From Streptomyces sp. YPW6 (lineage in GTDB: Bacteria > Actinomycetota > Actinomycetes > Streptomycetales > Streptomycetaceae): a stretch of 64,000 bases of DNA. Positions within the stretch are counted from its first letter, which is position 1; each line of letters begins with the position of its first letter. The stretch covers positions 372,001 to 436,000 of the forward strand of contig NZ_CP076457.1 of NCBI RefSeq assembly GCF_018866325.1, given 5' to 3'. The notes beneath the pieces were generated by a model, which searched no databases, had not been told where the DNA came from, and was given only the letters and a program-made list of their open reading frames with translations. Positions 9,337-16,437 of this stretch are shown here, one piece after another. A program made the translations under genes and the position numbers.

Positions 9337-10883
9337 ATCTCCGGTACGGGCTCGACGTAGCGGCGTCGGGCGACGACGGGCAGGTCAAGGGCGCTGCCCC
9401 GGGGGTTCACGGTGCGCCGGGACGGGACGAGCCGGGTGGCCGCGACCGGGTCGTCGCCGGTGTGCGGGTTGCGGGCGTGGGCGGGGAAGTGGTGTCCGGC
9501 GATCTCGGCCCGCAGCCGGGTCCCGGCGGGCAGCCTGCGGCCGAGGATGCCGAGCGGCACGGTGATGTCCGCGGGCTCGCCGGGCGGGCCGGTGCGCCGG
9601 ACGATGCCGAGGGCGAGCGGGTCGGCCCGGCCGGACGGGTCGAGCGCGGTCAGGCGTACGGCCCAGTCGGCCGAGGGGGTGTCGGCGGTGGCGTTGATCC
9701 GGGCGACGGCGGCGCCCGCCAGGTCGAGGGGGCGGGGCAGCGGCGGCGAGAGCAGCAGACAGCGGTCGGCGTGATCGCCGCCGGCCGGGACGGCGAGGCT
9801 GTCCGAGCGCACGGGGCGCTCCGGATCCGCACGGAACTCGGCCCCGTGGAGCAGCCGTAGACCGGTGGACGAGCCGAAGGGCCAGCGGCGCTCGCCCCCG
9901 GAAGGGGGCGCCGCACGGTGGGTGTTGTGCCAACGCCCGCTGTCGCCCAGGGCGATGGCCCCGTGACGCGTCGGCTCCAGGCGCCCGGCGAGCGCGGCGC
10001 GGGCCCACCGCACGTACAGCGCACCGAGGTTGAGGCGGGCACGGGGCGGCAGGGACCGGTCGGCGGTGAGGCGGTGTCCCCAGGGCCCGAGCAGCAGGCG
10101 CGCCGGCCCTCCCCAGCCGCGCCAGAGGGCCACGGTGTCCTCGGCGAAGGGGTCGCGGGTGCCGCCGACGGCGAGCAGGGGAAGACGGGCGGTGGCGCCG
10201 AGCGACACGAGGCGGCCGCGTTCCCGGTCGTCCCAGAGGCCGGACCAGGACGGCAGTTCGCGCCCGAGGCCGGTGGCCAGCCGCTCCGCCAGGCGGGCGA
10301 CAGGGAGGTGTTCGAGCAGCCGGGGGTCGTCGGCGAGCGCACGCTCCAGCGCGTCCGGGTCGGAGTCGTGGCGGTCGCCGTGGGCCGCCCACCAGCCGGC
10401 CCGGGCCCACAGCCGTTCGGGCCCGCCGGGCTCGCGCGCGGTGTCGGCGAGCCCGAGCGCGGGAACGGCGGCGATGACGGCGTCGGGGACTCCCTCGACG
10501 TGCGCCGCACCGGGGTCCGTGTCGGGGACGTCGAGTGCGGTGACGAGGGCGCAGTACGCGGCGTAGGAGGCGCCGGCGGCGACGACTTCCCCGTTGCTCC
10601 ACGCCTGGGCGCGGATCCAGGAGACCGTGGCCGCACCGTCCGCCCGCTCGTGGCCCCGGTACGGGTGCCACTCCCCCGGTGATCCGTGGCGGCCGCGTAC
10701 GTCCTGGGCGAGGGCCGCGAATCCGTGCGCCGCCCAGCCGCGCAGCTCGGCGCGGTGGGCCTCGCGCCCGTACGGGGTGCGGATCAGGACGGCGCGGCGG
10801 AGGCGGCTCCCGTCCGGGAGGCAGACGTCGGTGGCGAGCGGAGTGCCGTCCGGCGCGGGCACGGACACGGTACGGATGTTCAC
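9327..10883 (-). CDS. CocE/NonD-type serine hydrolase (S15 X-Pro peptidase-like)
   Basis: 518 residues from a GTG at 10883 that overlaps the E1 gene's stop as GTGA. The N-terminal alpha/beta-hydrolase core has the nucleophile region VVAAGASYAAYCAL (normally GxSYxG, so the elbow is slightly altered), the acid region VGGTRDPFAE and the histidine in LLGPWGHRL. The C-terminal half is the jelly-roll domain typical of CocE and X-prolyl dipeptidyl peptidases. It lies inside the azole-forming operon between the E1-like and YcaO genes. Inference: it removes the leader, trims an Xaa-Pro end, or hydrolyses or acylates the product. The precursor has SP and NP dipeptides. The alternative is an unrelated esterase. 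Confidence 0.85.
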   Translation of the reverse strand: MNIRTVSVPAPDGTPLATDVCLPDGSRLRRAVLIRTPYGREAHRAELRGWAAHGFAALAQDVRGRHGSPGEWHPYRGHERADGAATVSWIRAQAWSNGEVVAAGASYAAYCALVTALDVPDTDPGAAHVEGVPDAVIAAVPALGLADTAREPGGPERLWARAGWWAAHGDRHDSDPDALERALADDPRLLEHLPVARLAERLATGLGRELPSWSGLWDDRERGRLVSLGATARLPLLAVGGTRDPFAEDTVALWRGWGGPARLLLGPWGHRLTADRSLPPRARLNLGALYVRWARAALAGRLEPTRHGAIALGDSGRWHNTHRAAPPSGGERRWPFGSSTGLRLLHGAEFRADPERPVRSDSLAVPAGGDHADRCLLLSPPLPRPLDLAGAAVARINATADTPSADWAVRLTALDPSGRADPLALGIVRRTGPPGEPADITVPLGILGRRLPAGTRLRAEIAGHHFPAHARNPHTGDDPVAATRLVPSRRTVNPRGSALDLPVVARRRYVEPVPEICR

Positions 10884-11911
10884 GGGCGGACCCCGGGGGC
10901 GCTCGCACCGGTGCGCGTCCTGGACGGGGCCGGCGCGGGCAGCGGCGCGACGTCCGGGACGGGGAGCACCGGGTGTTCGGTGAAGGTGAGATCGCGCAGG
11001 TCGATCCGGCGCAGCCGACGTCGGGCCGGGAGACCCGTCGGCCGCTGCCCCGCGCCGTCCACACGCATGCCCGCGCCCGCGCCTGCAGGCCCGGCTTCGG
11101 CTTCCGCTTCGGCTCCGGCTCCGGCTTCGGCTTCGGCTTCGGCTTCGGCTTCGGCTTCGGCTTCGGCTTCGGCTTCGGCCCAGGCGATCAGATCGGCGGT
11201 GAGCAGCGCGGCGATCAGCGCGGCGGACGCCTCGGTGGGGTGCGGGCCGGTGTCGGGGGTGCGGTGCCCGGCCCAGTACGCGGCGAGTTCGCGGTGGGCG
11301 GGGGTGGCCGCGAGCCTGCGGAGACGGACATGCCGGGAGGTGACGTCCCCCGGGGCCGCGGCGAGGGGCTCGATCCAGCTGTGGGAGCCCTCCCGGTGGC
11401 AGCGCAGCCAGGCGATCCGTCGGTGCGGCAGCCGGTCCGCCCTGTCCCAGAGTCCGTCGGGCACGGGCGAGTCCAGACACCACACCACGGCGGGACGCGC
11501 TTCGGGGCGGTCGCCCGGGGCCGCCCGGGCGAGTTCCGCCACCTGGTCCGGGGTGATCGGCCGGACCTCGGCCCCTTCCGCCCCGGCACAGCGCGCCACC
11601 GGCCCGGTCAGCACGGGGTCGCCGAGGAGGTGGACGGTACGGCCGGCGAGCGGAGCCCGGGGCGGGGCGGACACCGCGTGCCCGGCGGCCTCGAACGCCT
11701 CGACGAGCCGGTCCAGTTCGGCGGTGCGCGGTTCCCGGGCCGGCGCTTCCCCGTCCGGCGCGTTCTCGCCCGCCAGCCGGCGCACCAGGGCCTGTCCGGT
11801 GACGCCGCCGGTGTCGATGCGCAGGAACTCTCCTCCGGAGGTCCGGAGCACGGGTGCGGCTCCGGGAACGGTGACGATCCCGGTGCCGGGAGCGAGTCGA
11901 CTGCGGGTCAC
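10880..11911 (-). CDS. E1-like/ocin-ThiF-type TOMM leader-peptide-binding protein
   Basis: 343 residues from a GTG preceded by GGAGGATTCC. The first part (about 10-75) looks like the winged-helix peptide-recognition element of RiPP enzymes (GEFLRIDTGGVTGQALVRRL). The middle (about 85-215) resembles a degenerate ThiF/E1 Rossmann fold (GRTVHLLGDPVLTGPVARC) without an adenylation cysteine. In this family it delivers the precursor to YcaO. An Ala-Glu low-complexity stretch near residues 240-275, encoded by a 6-bp repeat, interrupts the fold. Position directly after the precursor and before the hydrolase and YcaO supports the assignment. The protein is divergent, so the family call is less certain than for YcaO. 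Confidence 0.72.
   Translation of the reverse strand: MTRSRLAPGTGIVTVPGAAPVLRTSGGEFLRIDTGGVTGQALVRRLAGENAPDGEAPAREPRTAELDRLVEAFEAAGHAVSAPPRAPLAGRTVHLLGDPVLTGPVARCAGAEGAEVRPITPDQVAELARAAPGDRPEARPAVVWCLDSPVPDGLWDRADRLPHRRIAWLRCHREGSHSWIEPLAAAPGDVTSRHVRLRRLAATPAHRELAAYWAGHRTPDTGPHPTEASAALIAALLTADLIAWAEAEAEAEAEAEAEAEAEAGAGAEAEAEAGPAGAGAGMRVDGAGQRPTGLPARRRLRRIDLRDLTFTEHPVLPVPDVAPLPAPAPSRTRTGASAPGVRP
11093..11178 (+). repeat. GGCTTC hexanucleotide repeat inside the E1-like gene
   Basis: Nine uninterrupted GGCTTC units lie at 11123-11176, with degenerate copies on the left side. On the coding (minus) strand they give alternating Glu-Ala. Slippage would add or remove Glu-Ala pairs without a frameshift. 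Confidence 0.9.
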
Positions 11912-11966
11912 GGAATCCTCCGGGTCGGTGAGGGGAAGTGCGGGGGCGAAAGTCCGGGGGCCGAAC

Positions 11967-12007
11967 GGGGCGGGCCCGCCCGGGTTCTCACCGGGCGGGC
12001 CCGCCCC
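11967..12007 (-). terminator. Strong hairpin between precursor gene and maturation genes
   Basis: A perfect 17-bp stem (11967-11983 pairing with 11991-12007) with a 7-nt loop GTTCTCA lies downstream of the precursor stop and upstream of the E1-like gene. There is no U-run. In RiPP operons a leaky terminator or processing hairpin here keeps the precursor in molar excess over its enzymes. Confidence 0.75.
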
Positions 12008-12047
12008 CGCGCCACGCGGGAGATCTGCCGTCAGCGGCAGGAGTCGC

Positions 12048-12182
12048 TTACTTCTCGGCCGCGGTGTCGGCCTCGACGGCGTCGTCGAAGGGGTTCTCGA
12101 CGAGGGCGTTCGAGTGGGTGGCGGAGAGGTGGGCGAGCTGGCCCTGGTCGGCGATCGGGCTGAACACCTTGTTCTGCTCCAT
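12048..12182 (-). CDS. TOMM precursor peptide (44 residues)
   Basis: A small gene directly upstream of the azole-forming enzymes. The ATG at 12182 has GGAGG nine bases before it; a longer in-frame start at 12251 has no such support. The peptide has no cysteine. Candidate modifiable residues are Ser8, Ser20, Thr22, Ser24 and Thr40. The middle, HLSATHSNALVENPFDD (18-34), holds two histidines and a cluster of acids, and the tail is acidic (EADTAAEK). The N-terminal part (MEQNKVFSPIAD) is a plausible leader for the peptide clamp. Because only Ser/Thr can be cyclised, oxazole or methyloxazole rings are expected. Leader/core boundary and modification pattern cannot be read from sequence. Confidence 0.85.
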   Translation of the reverse strand: MEQNKVFSPIADQGQLAHLSATHSNALVENPFDDAVEADTAAEK

Positions 12183-12247
12183 GAGTTGGAGCCTCCATTC
12201 GGATCGTTCGGATACGGGTCGCGGCGTTGGTGCGTGCCGCAGCACAG

Positions 12248-12277
12248 ACACTAATGAATATGATTTTCATTCCGCAA
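12248..12277 (-). promoter_or_regulatory. Zur box in the precursor promoter
   Basis: TGAATATGATTTTCA at 12255-12269 matches the actinobacterial Zur consensus TGAAAATGATTTTCA at 14 of 15 positions. On the minus strand it lies in the 18-bp spacer between TTGCGG (12277-12272) and TAGTGT (12253-12248), a plausible promoter for the precursor. The box overlaps the last codons of the upstream ATPase gene. Zinc-bound Zur would block transcription, so the RiPP is predicted to be made under zinc shortage. Confidence 0.8.
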
Positions 12278-13138
12278 TAGCCGGAGCGGATCGAGAGGGT
12301 GATCTGGGTAACACACGGGCCAGCCACCCTCGTCGTCGATCCCCACCCGGCCGTCCACACCGAGGACTTCGGCCAGCAGGCGCCGGGTGACCACATCGCC
12401 GGGGGGCCCGTCGGCGGCGATGCGGCCTTCCCGGAGCGCGACGATCCGGTCGGCGAACCGGGCGGCGTGATTGAGGTCGTGCAGGACCATGACCACCGTC
12501 AGCCGGCGTTCCGCGCGCAGCCGTACGACCGTCTGGAGCACCTCCAACTGGTGCCGCAGGTCGAGATACGTGGTCGGCTCGTCGAGGAACAGCACGGGGG
12601 CGTCCTGGGCCAGCGCCATGGCCAGCCGGACACGCTGGCGTTCGCCTCCGGACAACGCGTCCACGGGCCGGTCGGCCCAGGCGGTGACACCGACGTCCGC
12701 GAGCGCCCGGGACGTCACCTCGTCATCACCCTCCCGCAGCATTCCCAGTGGCCCCCGCGCCGCATAGCGCCCCTGGCGTACGAGCTGACGCACGCTCAGC
12801 CCCGGTACGGAGGGCGCCGACTGATGGAGCAGCGCCACGCGCCGGGCGGCGGTACGGCGGGGCAGCCGCGCCGCGTCGCCGCCGTCGAGCAGGACGCGCC
12901 CACCGCTCGGGGTGAGCAGCCCGGCGGCGAGCTTGAGGAAGGTGCTCTTGCCGCATCCGTTCAGCCCGATCAGGGCGACCAGCTCACCGGCCCGGATACT
13001 CAGGTCCACCCCGCGCAGCACCGGGCGTCCGGGGTATCCGAAGGCCAGTTGCTCCGCCCGGACGGCCTCCGGGACCTTCGGTGTGGCACGCGGCACCACG
13101 CTCTTCTCCACTGTTCCCTCCCTCACTCTCTGCCTCAT
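12251..13138 (-). CDS. FepC/BtuD-type ABC ATPase for metal-chelate uptake
   Basis: About 295 residues with Walker A GLNGCGKST, signature ALSGGERQR, Walker B VLFLDEPTTYLDLRHQ and H-loop VLHDLNHAARF, diagnostic of the siderophore/cobalamin/haem importer ATPases. The ATG at 13138 overlaps the permease stop (ATGA). A GTG at 13111 has a better ribosome site (GGAGGG) and may be the true start. The C-terminus ends in NENHIH, whose codons lie in the Zur box serving the RiPP precursor. It energises the FecCD pair upstream. Confidence 0.93.
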   Translation of the reverse strand: MRQRVREGTVEKSVVPRATPKVPEAVRAEQLAFGYPGRPVLRGVDLSIRAGELVALIGLNGCGKSTFLKLAAGLLTPSGGRVLLDGGDAARLPRRTAARRVALLHQSAPSVPGLSVRQLVRQGRYAARGPLGMLREGDDEVTSRALADVGVTAWADRPVDALSGGERQRVRLAMALAQDAPVLFLDEPTTYLDLRHQLEVLQTVVRLRAERRLTVVMVLHDLNHAARFADRIVALREGRIAADGPPGDVVTRRLLAEVLGVDGRVGIDDEGGWPVCYPDHPLDPLRLLRNENHIH

Positions 13139-14193
13139 CTCTCGTCCGCCCGTCGCCGTGCCACGGCCATCAGCAGGCCGGCCCCCACGCAGGTGGTCAG
13201 GGCGCCGACCGGAAGGGTCAGCCGGTCCGCGTCGAGTGCGGTGGCCAGGAGCCGGGACAACACCTGGGCCGCCGCGTCCGCTCCGCACACCACCGCGGCA
13301 CCCAACAGCGCGGCGCCCGGAAGCGTGACGCGCAGATCGGCGCCGAAGAGGGCCAGCGCCAGATGGGGCACCAGCAGCCCGACGAATCCGAGGGCGCCCA
13401 CCGCCGACACGGCGCCGGCCGTCAGCGCCACCGCGCACACGAGCGCCGCGCCCCGGCCCCGGCCGGTGGCCAGACCGGCGGCGGCTGCCTGTTCGTCGCC
13501 GCAGCGCAGCAGGGTCAGCGGCCCGGCGAGCAGCCAGGCCGCCGCACCCCAGCAGGCGGCCCACGGCCAGAGCAGGTTCCAGTGCTGCCAGACCCGGCCT
13601 TCGGTGGAGCCGATCAGCCATTGGACGACGCTGCCGAGTTCGCCGGGGGCCACCAGGAGAACGACCGCGGTGAGTCCGGCGAGCACCGCCGAGACGAGGA
13701 CCCCGTACACGGCGGTCTGCTCCGGGTCGCCGCGATCCCTCCCGGTGAGCAGCCACAGCAGCCCCGCCCCGGCGAAGCCGCCGAGGCAGGCGGCGACGAC
13801 CACGGCCGTCGGGGACTCCCAGCCCGCGAGGCCGAGGCCGGTCGCGGTCACGGCACCGAGCACCGCGCCGGGCGTGACGCCGGTGACCTCGGGGCCGGCC
13901 AGCGGATTGCGCAGGGCGGACTGGAGGACGAGTCCGGCCACCCCGAGGCAGGCTCCGGCGACCAGCGCCACCAGCACGCGGGGCAGACGGAGTCGGAGCA
14001 CGATGTGCTCGGCGGTGGGATCGTCGCCCACCCCGAGCAGCACCGCCCGCACACCCTCGGGGGTGACGCCCCGGCCGGTGAAGAGTCCGGCGCAGGCGAC
14101 GACGGCGACGAGCAGCGCCAGGCCGCCCATCCGGACGCCCGGTGCGCGCAGGGCCCGGCGGGCCAGCCCGGGCGCGGTGTCCGTCAAGGTCAT
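13135..14193 (-). CDS. FecCD-family permease (second subunit)
   Basis: 352 residues with about nine to ten membrane helices. It shows the FecCD hallmarks LPRVLVALVAGACLGVAGLVLQSALRNPLA split across residues 70-100 (given here only to name the motif) and GFVGLLVPHLAL near residue 285, the loop that couples to the ATPase. Its ATG overlaps the preceding permease stop (ATGA). With the preceding FecCD gene it should form the heterodimeric channel of a metal-chelate importer. Confidence 0.93.
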   Translation of the reverse strand: MTLTDTAPGLARRALRAPGVRMGGLALLVAVVACAGLFTGRGVTPEGVRAVLLGVGDDPTAEHIVLRLRLPRVLVALVAGACLGVAGLVLQSALRNPLAGPEVTGVTPGAVLGAVTATGLGLAGWESPTAVVVAACLGGFAGAGLLWLLTGRDRGDPEQTAVYGVLVSAVLAGLTAVVLLVAPGELGSVVQWLIGSTEGRVWQHWNLLWPWAACWGAAAWLLAGPLTLLRCGDEQAAAAGLATGRGRGAALVCAVALTAGAVSAVGALGFVGLLVPHLALALFGADLRVTLPGAALLGAAVVCGADAAAQVLSRLLATALDADRLTLPVGALTTCVGAGLLMAVARRRADER

Positions 14194-15248
14194 CGTTCCG
14201 CCTTCCGCAGTACGGGAACGGGGGCGTCCGGAGCCGCCGGTGCGGGCGGGGGCAGGGGTCCCCAGCCCCGGGCGGGCCGCCGTCCCCGTTTCAGCAGCAC
14301 GACCCCGACCGGCACGCCGACCAGCGCGGTCCAGGCGCCGACGGGCGTCTCGACCGGGGCGAGTGCGAGCCGGGCCGGCTGGTCGGCGCAGAGCACGACG
14401 ATCGCGCCGCACCCGGCGGACCGGACGAGCCACCCCGCCGCGCCGCCGTCCGGGTGGAGGCGGCGGGCGAGGTGCGGGGCGAGAAACCCGACCCAGGCCA
14501 CCGGCCCGCAGACCGCGACGACCGGGGCGATGAGGACGACGGCGATGCCCAGCGCGGCCACCCGCGCCCGCTCCACCCGTACACCCAGCGCGCGGGCGTC
14601 GTCGTCACCGAGCCGCAGCACCCCGAGGACCGGCACGCACAGCACGAGCGCCGGCACGGCCACGGCGAGCCAGGGCAGCAGGCCGGTGACGTCGTCCCAC
14701 GTGCGCGCGGACAGACTGCCCAGCAGATAGCGGTAGATGAGCTGGAGGTCGAGCTGGTCGGCCATGACCATGAGCACCAGCAGGGCGGCCTGGAGCGCTG
14801 CGGCGACCGCGGCCCCGGTCAGCAGGACCGCCGAGGGGCTCCGCCCGAATCCGGCGGCGATGAGGGTGAGCAGACCGCCGAGCGCCGCCCCGCCCAGCGC
14901 CAGGAACGGCTGCACCCCCAGCGGCACGGCCAGGGACAGGACGAGCGGTGCGGCGACGCCCAGAGCGGCCCCGGAGGAGACCCCCAGCATCTCGGGCACG
15001 GCCAGCGGGTTGCGCAGGGCCTCCTGGAGGACGAGCCCCGCGGCCCCCAGGCAGGCGCCCGCGATCAGCGCCAGCACCATGCGGGGCAGCCGCAGTTCGG
15101 TGACGACGAGCCCCGCGAGCCCGTCGGATCCCAGGGTCGCCGGGATCCGGGCGGGCGGGACGTACGGTGTGCCGAGAGCGAGCGCGCAGACCGCGCTCGC
15201 CACGGCCGCCGTACCCAGGCAGAGCAGCGCCACGGGCGGGCGCCTCAC
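14190..15248 (-). CDS. FecCD-family permease (first subunit)
   Basis: 352 residues from a GTG at 15248 that overlaps the stop of the binding-protein gene (GTGA). It carries the FecCD signatures LPRMVLALIAGACLG, QEALRNPLAVPEMLG and WVGFLAPHLARRL. Longer upstream extensions of the frame are only the shadow of the binding-protein gene. With the next permease, the ATPase and the lipoprotein it forms a complete FecBCDE-type importer transcribed from the Zur-box promoter at 16.3 kb. Confidence 0.93.
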   Translation of the reverse strand: MRRPPVALLCLGTAAVASAVCALALGTPYVPPARIPATLGSDGLAGLVVTELRLPRMVLALIAGACLGAAGLVLQEALRNPLAVPEMLGVSSGAALGVAAPLVLSLAVPLGVQPFLALGGAALGGLLTLIAAGFGRSPSAVLLTGAAVAAALQAALLVLMVMADQLDLQLIYRYLLGSLSARTWDDVTGLLPWLAVAVPALVLCVPVLGVLRLGDDDARALGVRVERARVAALGIAVVLIAPVVAVCGPVAWVGFLAPHLARRLHPDGGAAGWLVRSAGCGAIVVLCADQPARLALAPVETPVGAWTALVGVPVGVVLLKRGRRPARGWGPLPPPAPAAPDAPVPVLRKAER

Positions 15249-16225
15249 CGCAGCGCGGCCGTCGCCTCGTCGAGGACGAGCCCCAGGGAGCGGGTGCCGC
15301 GCCCCTTGGCCCACACCTCGGAGTCGACCTCGATGACCTTGCCGTTCCGCACGGCCGGGATGCGGGACCAGAGCGGGTTCTTCGCCAGTTTGTCGGAGAG
15401 CTTCCCGTCGGGCGCGCCGAAGGACAGGGTCTCCACGAACAGGACGTCGACGTCCCGGGCGAGGATCTCCTCCAGGCTGTAACTGCCGTCGACACCCCGG
15501 CTCTTCCAGGGGTAGTGGGAGATCTTCGGGAACAGCCCGGCCGCCACGTCGGTCGTGGGGGTGGCCACGCCGAAGTTCTCGTCGCTGCCGTAGATGATCA
15601 GCGCGGTCCTGTCGCTCTTCTGCTGCTCCGCCTTCGCCAGGCGGGTGCGGAACGCCTTCTCCGCCTGCTCGCCCCGCTCGGTGCGGCCGGTGAGGGCGGC
15701 GAGGTCGCGGAGGTAGCCGACGCTGTCCTGCCAGGATCCGGGCTGGAGCGGCCAGAACACCGTGGCGCCCTTCAACGCGGGGGCGAGCTTGCCGTGCGTG
15801 TCCTCCAGGCCGATGACCAGGTCGGGCTGGTGGGCGAGGATCGCCTCGGCCTCGGGGCTGAGGAAGCCGCCGGGCACGACCGGTATCTCCGCCGCCTTCT
15901 CCTCGCCGAGGAACTCGGGGTGCGCCAGCACCTGGGAGTTGGTGGCGGTGGGGGTCATGCCCAACTCGACGAGGATGTCGTCGCAGAGGGCTACCAGGCA
16001 GACGATCTTCTCCGGCGGCTTCGGCAGGGAGACCGTGACGCCCCTGGCGTCGGTGATCCGGGTGGCGGCCTCGATGGGCCGGACCTCCGTGGACGTACGG
16101 GCCTCGGCGCCGGCCGCCGAGGCCGGATCCCCGGTGTCGGTGTTCTCGGTGCCGCAGCCGGCCAGCAGGCCTCCCAGTACGGCGATCGCGGCCCAGCGGC
16201 GGACTCTCAGCGCGGTTCGTGGCAT
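15245..16225 (-). CDS. Metal-chelate substrate-binding lipoprotein (FecB/BtuF family)
   Basis: 326 residues. A lipoprotein signal with lipobox LLAGC (Cys24) is followed by a Ser/Thr/Asp linker and a two-lobed periplasmic-binding fold: ITDARGVTVSLPKPPEKIV at the N-lobe, LAHQPDLVIGLEDTH, and a C-lobe ending NGKVIEVDSEVW. The ATG at 16225 has GAGGGA seven bases upstream. As first gene of the Zur-boxed uptake operon it is expected to capture either a zinc-loaded peptide or another zinc chelate outside the cell. The ligand is an inference; FecB-type proteins also bind iron siderophores and cobalamin. Confidence 0.9.
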   Translation of the reverse strand: MPRTALRVRRWAAIAVLGGLLAGCGTENTDTGDPASAAGAEARTSTEVRPIEAATRITDARGVTVSLPKPPEKIVCLVALCDDILVELGMTPTATNSQVLAHPEFLGEEKAAEIPVVPGGFLSPEAEAILAHQPDLVIGLEDTHGKLAPALKGATVFWPLQPGSWQDSVGYLRDLAALTGRTERGEQAEKAFRTRLAKAEQQKSDRTALIIYGSDENFGVATPTTDVAAGLFPKISHYPWKSRGVDGSYSLEEILARDVDVLFVETLSFGAPDGKLSDKLAKNPLWSRIPAVRNGKVIEVDSEVWAKGRGTRSLGLVLDEATAALR

Positions 16226-16324
16226 CGGCGGTTCCCTCGACGTTCCTGTGCGGTCCCGGGGATGCGGCAGAGCGGGCGGCGGAGCCCCGGGAGCGATCCC
16301 CGCCACAAGCCGAAACCTTACACA

Positions 16325-16339
16325 TGATTATCATTTCCA
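16325..16339. promoter_or_regulatory. Zur-like box between divergent uptake operon and beta-propeller gene
   Basis: TGATTATCATTTCCA agrees with the Zur consensus (TGAAAATCATTTTCA orientation) at 12 of 15 positions. It lies 100 bp before the binding-protein start on the minus strand and about 100 bp before the beta-propeller start on the plus strand, so one box may control both directions. Confidence 0.72.
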
Positions 16340-16437
16340 ATAAAGTTGGCGGGGTTTCCCACCGGGATCCACCGGCCTCCGCCCCGCCCCGTCACCCCGG
16401 CCACCCCCACCGGCCCTGCCTGCCCCAGGAGTTCGCC

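Noticed and set aside
12183..12251. N-terminal extension of the precursor peptide to an ATG at 12251
   Set aside because: It would place the start within the promoter region directly after the Zur box; the ATG at 12182 has a clear GGAGG.
12299..14533. Long plus-strand frame of 744 codons opposite the FecCD/ATPase genes
   Set aside because: It is antisense to three intact, motif-bearing genes; the product is Arg/Pro/Ala-rich and low in order, as expected for the third-position GC shadow.
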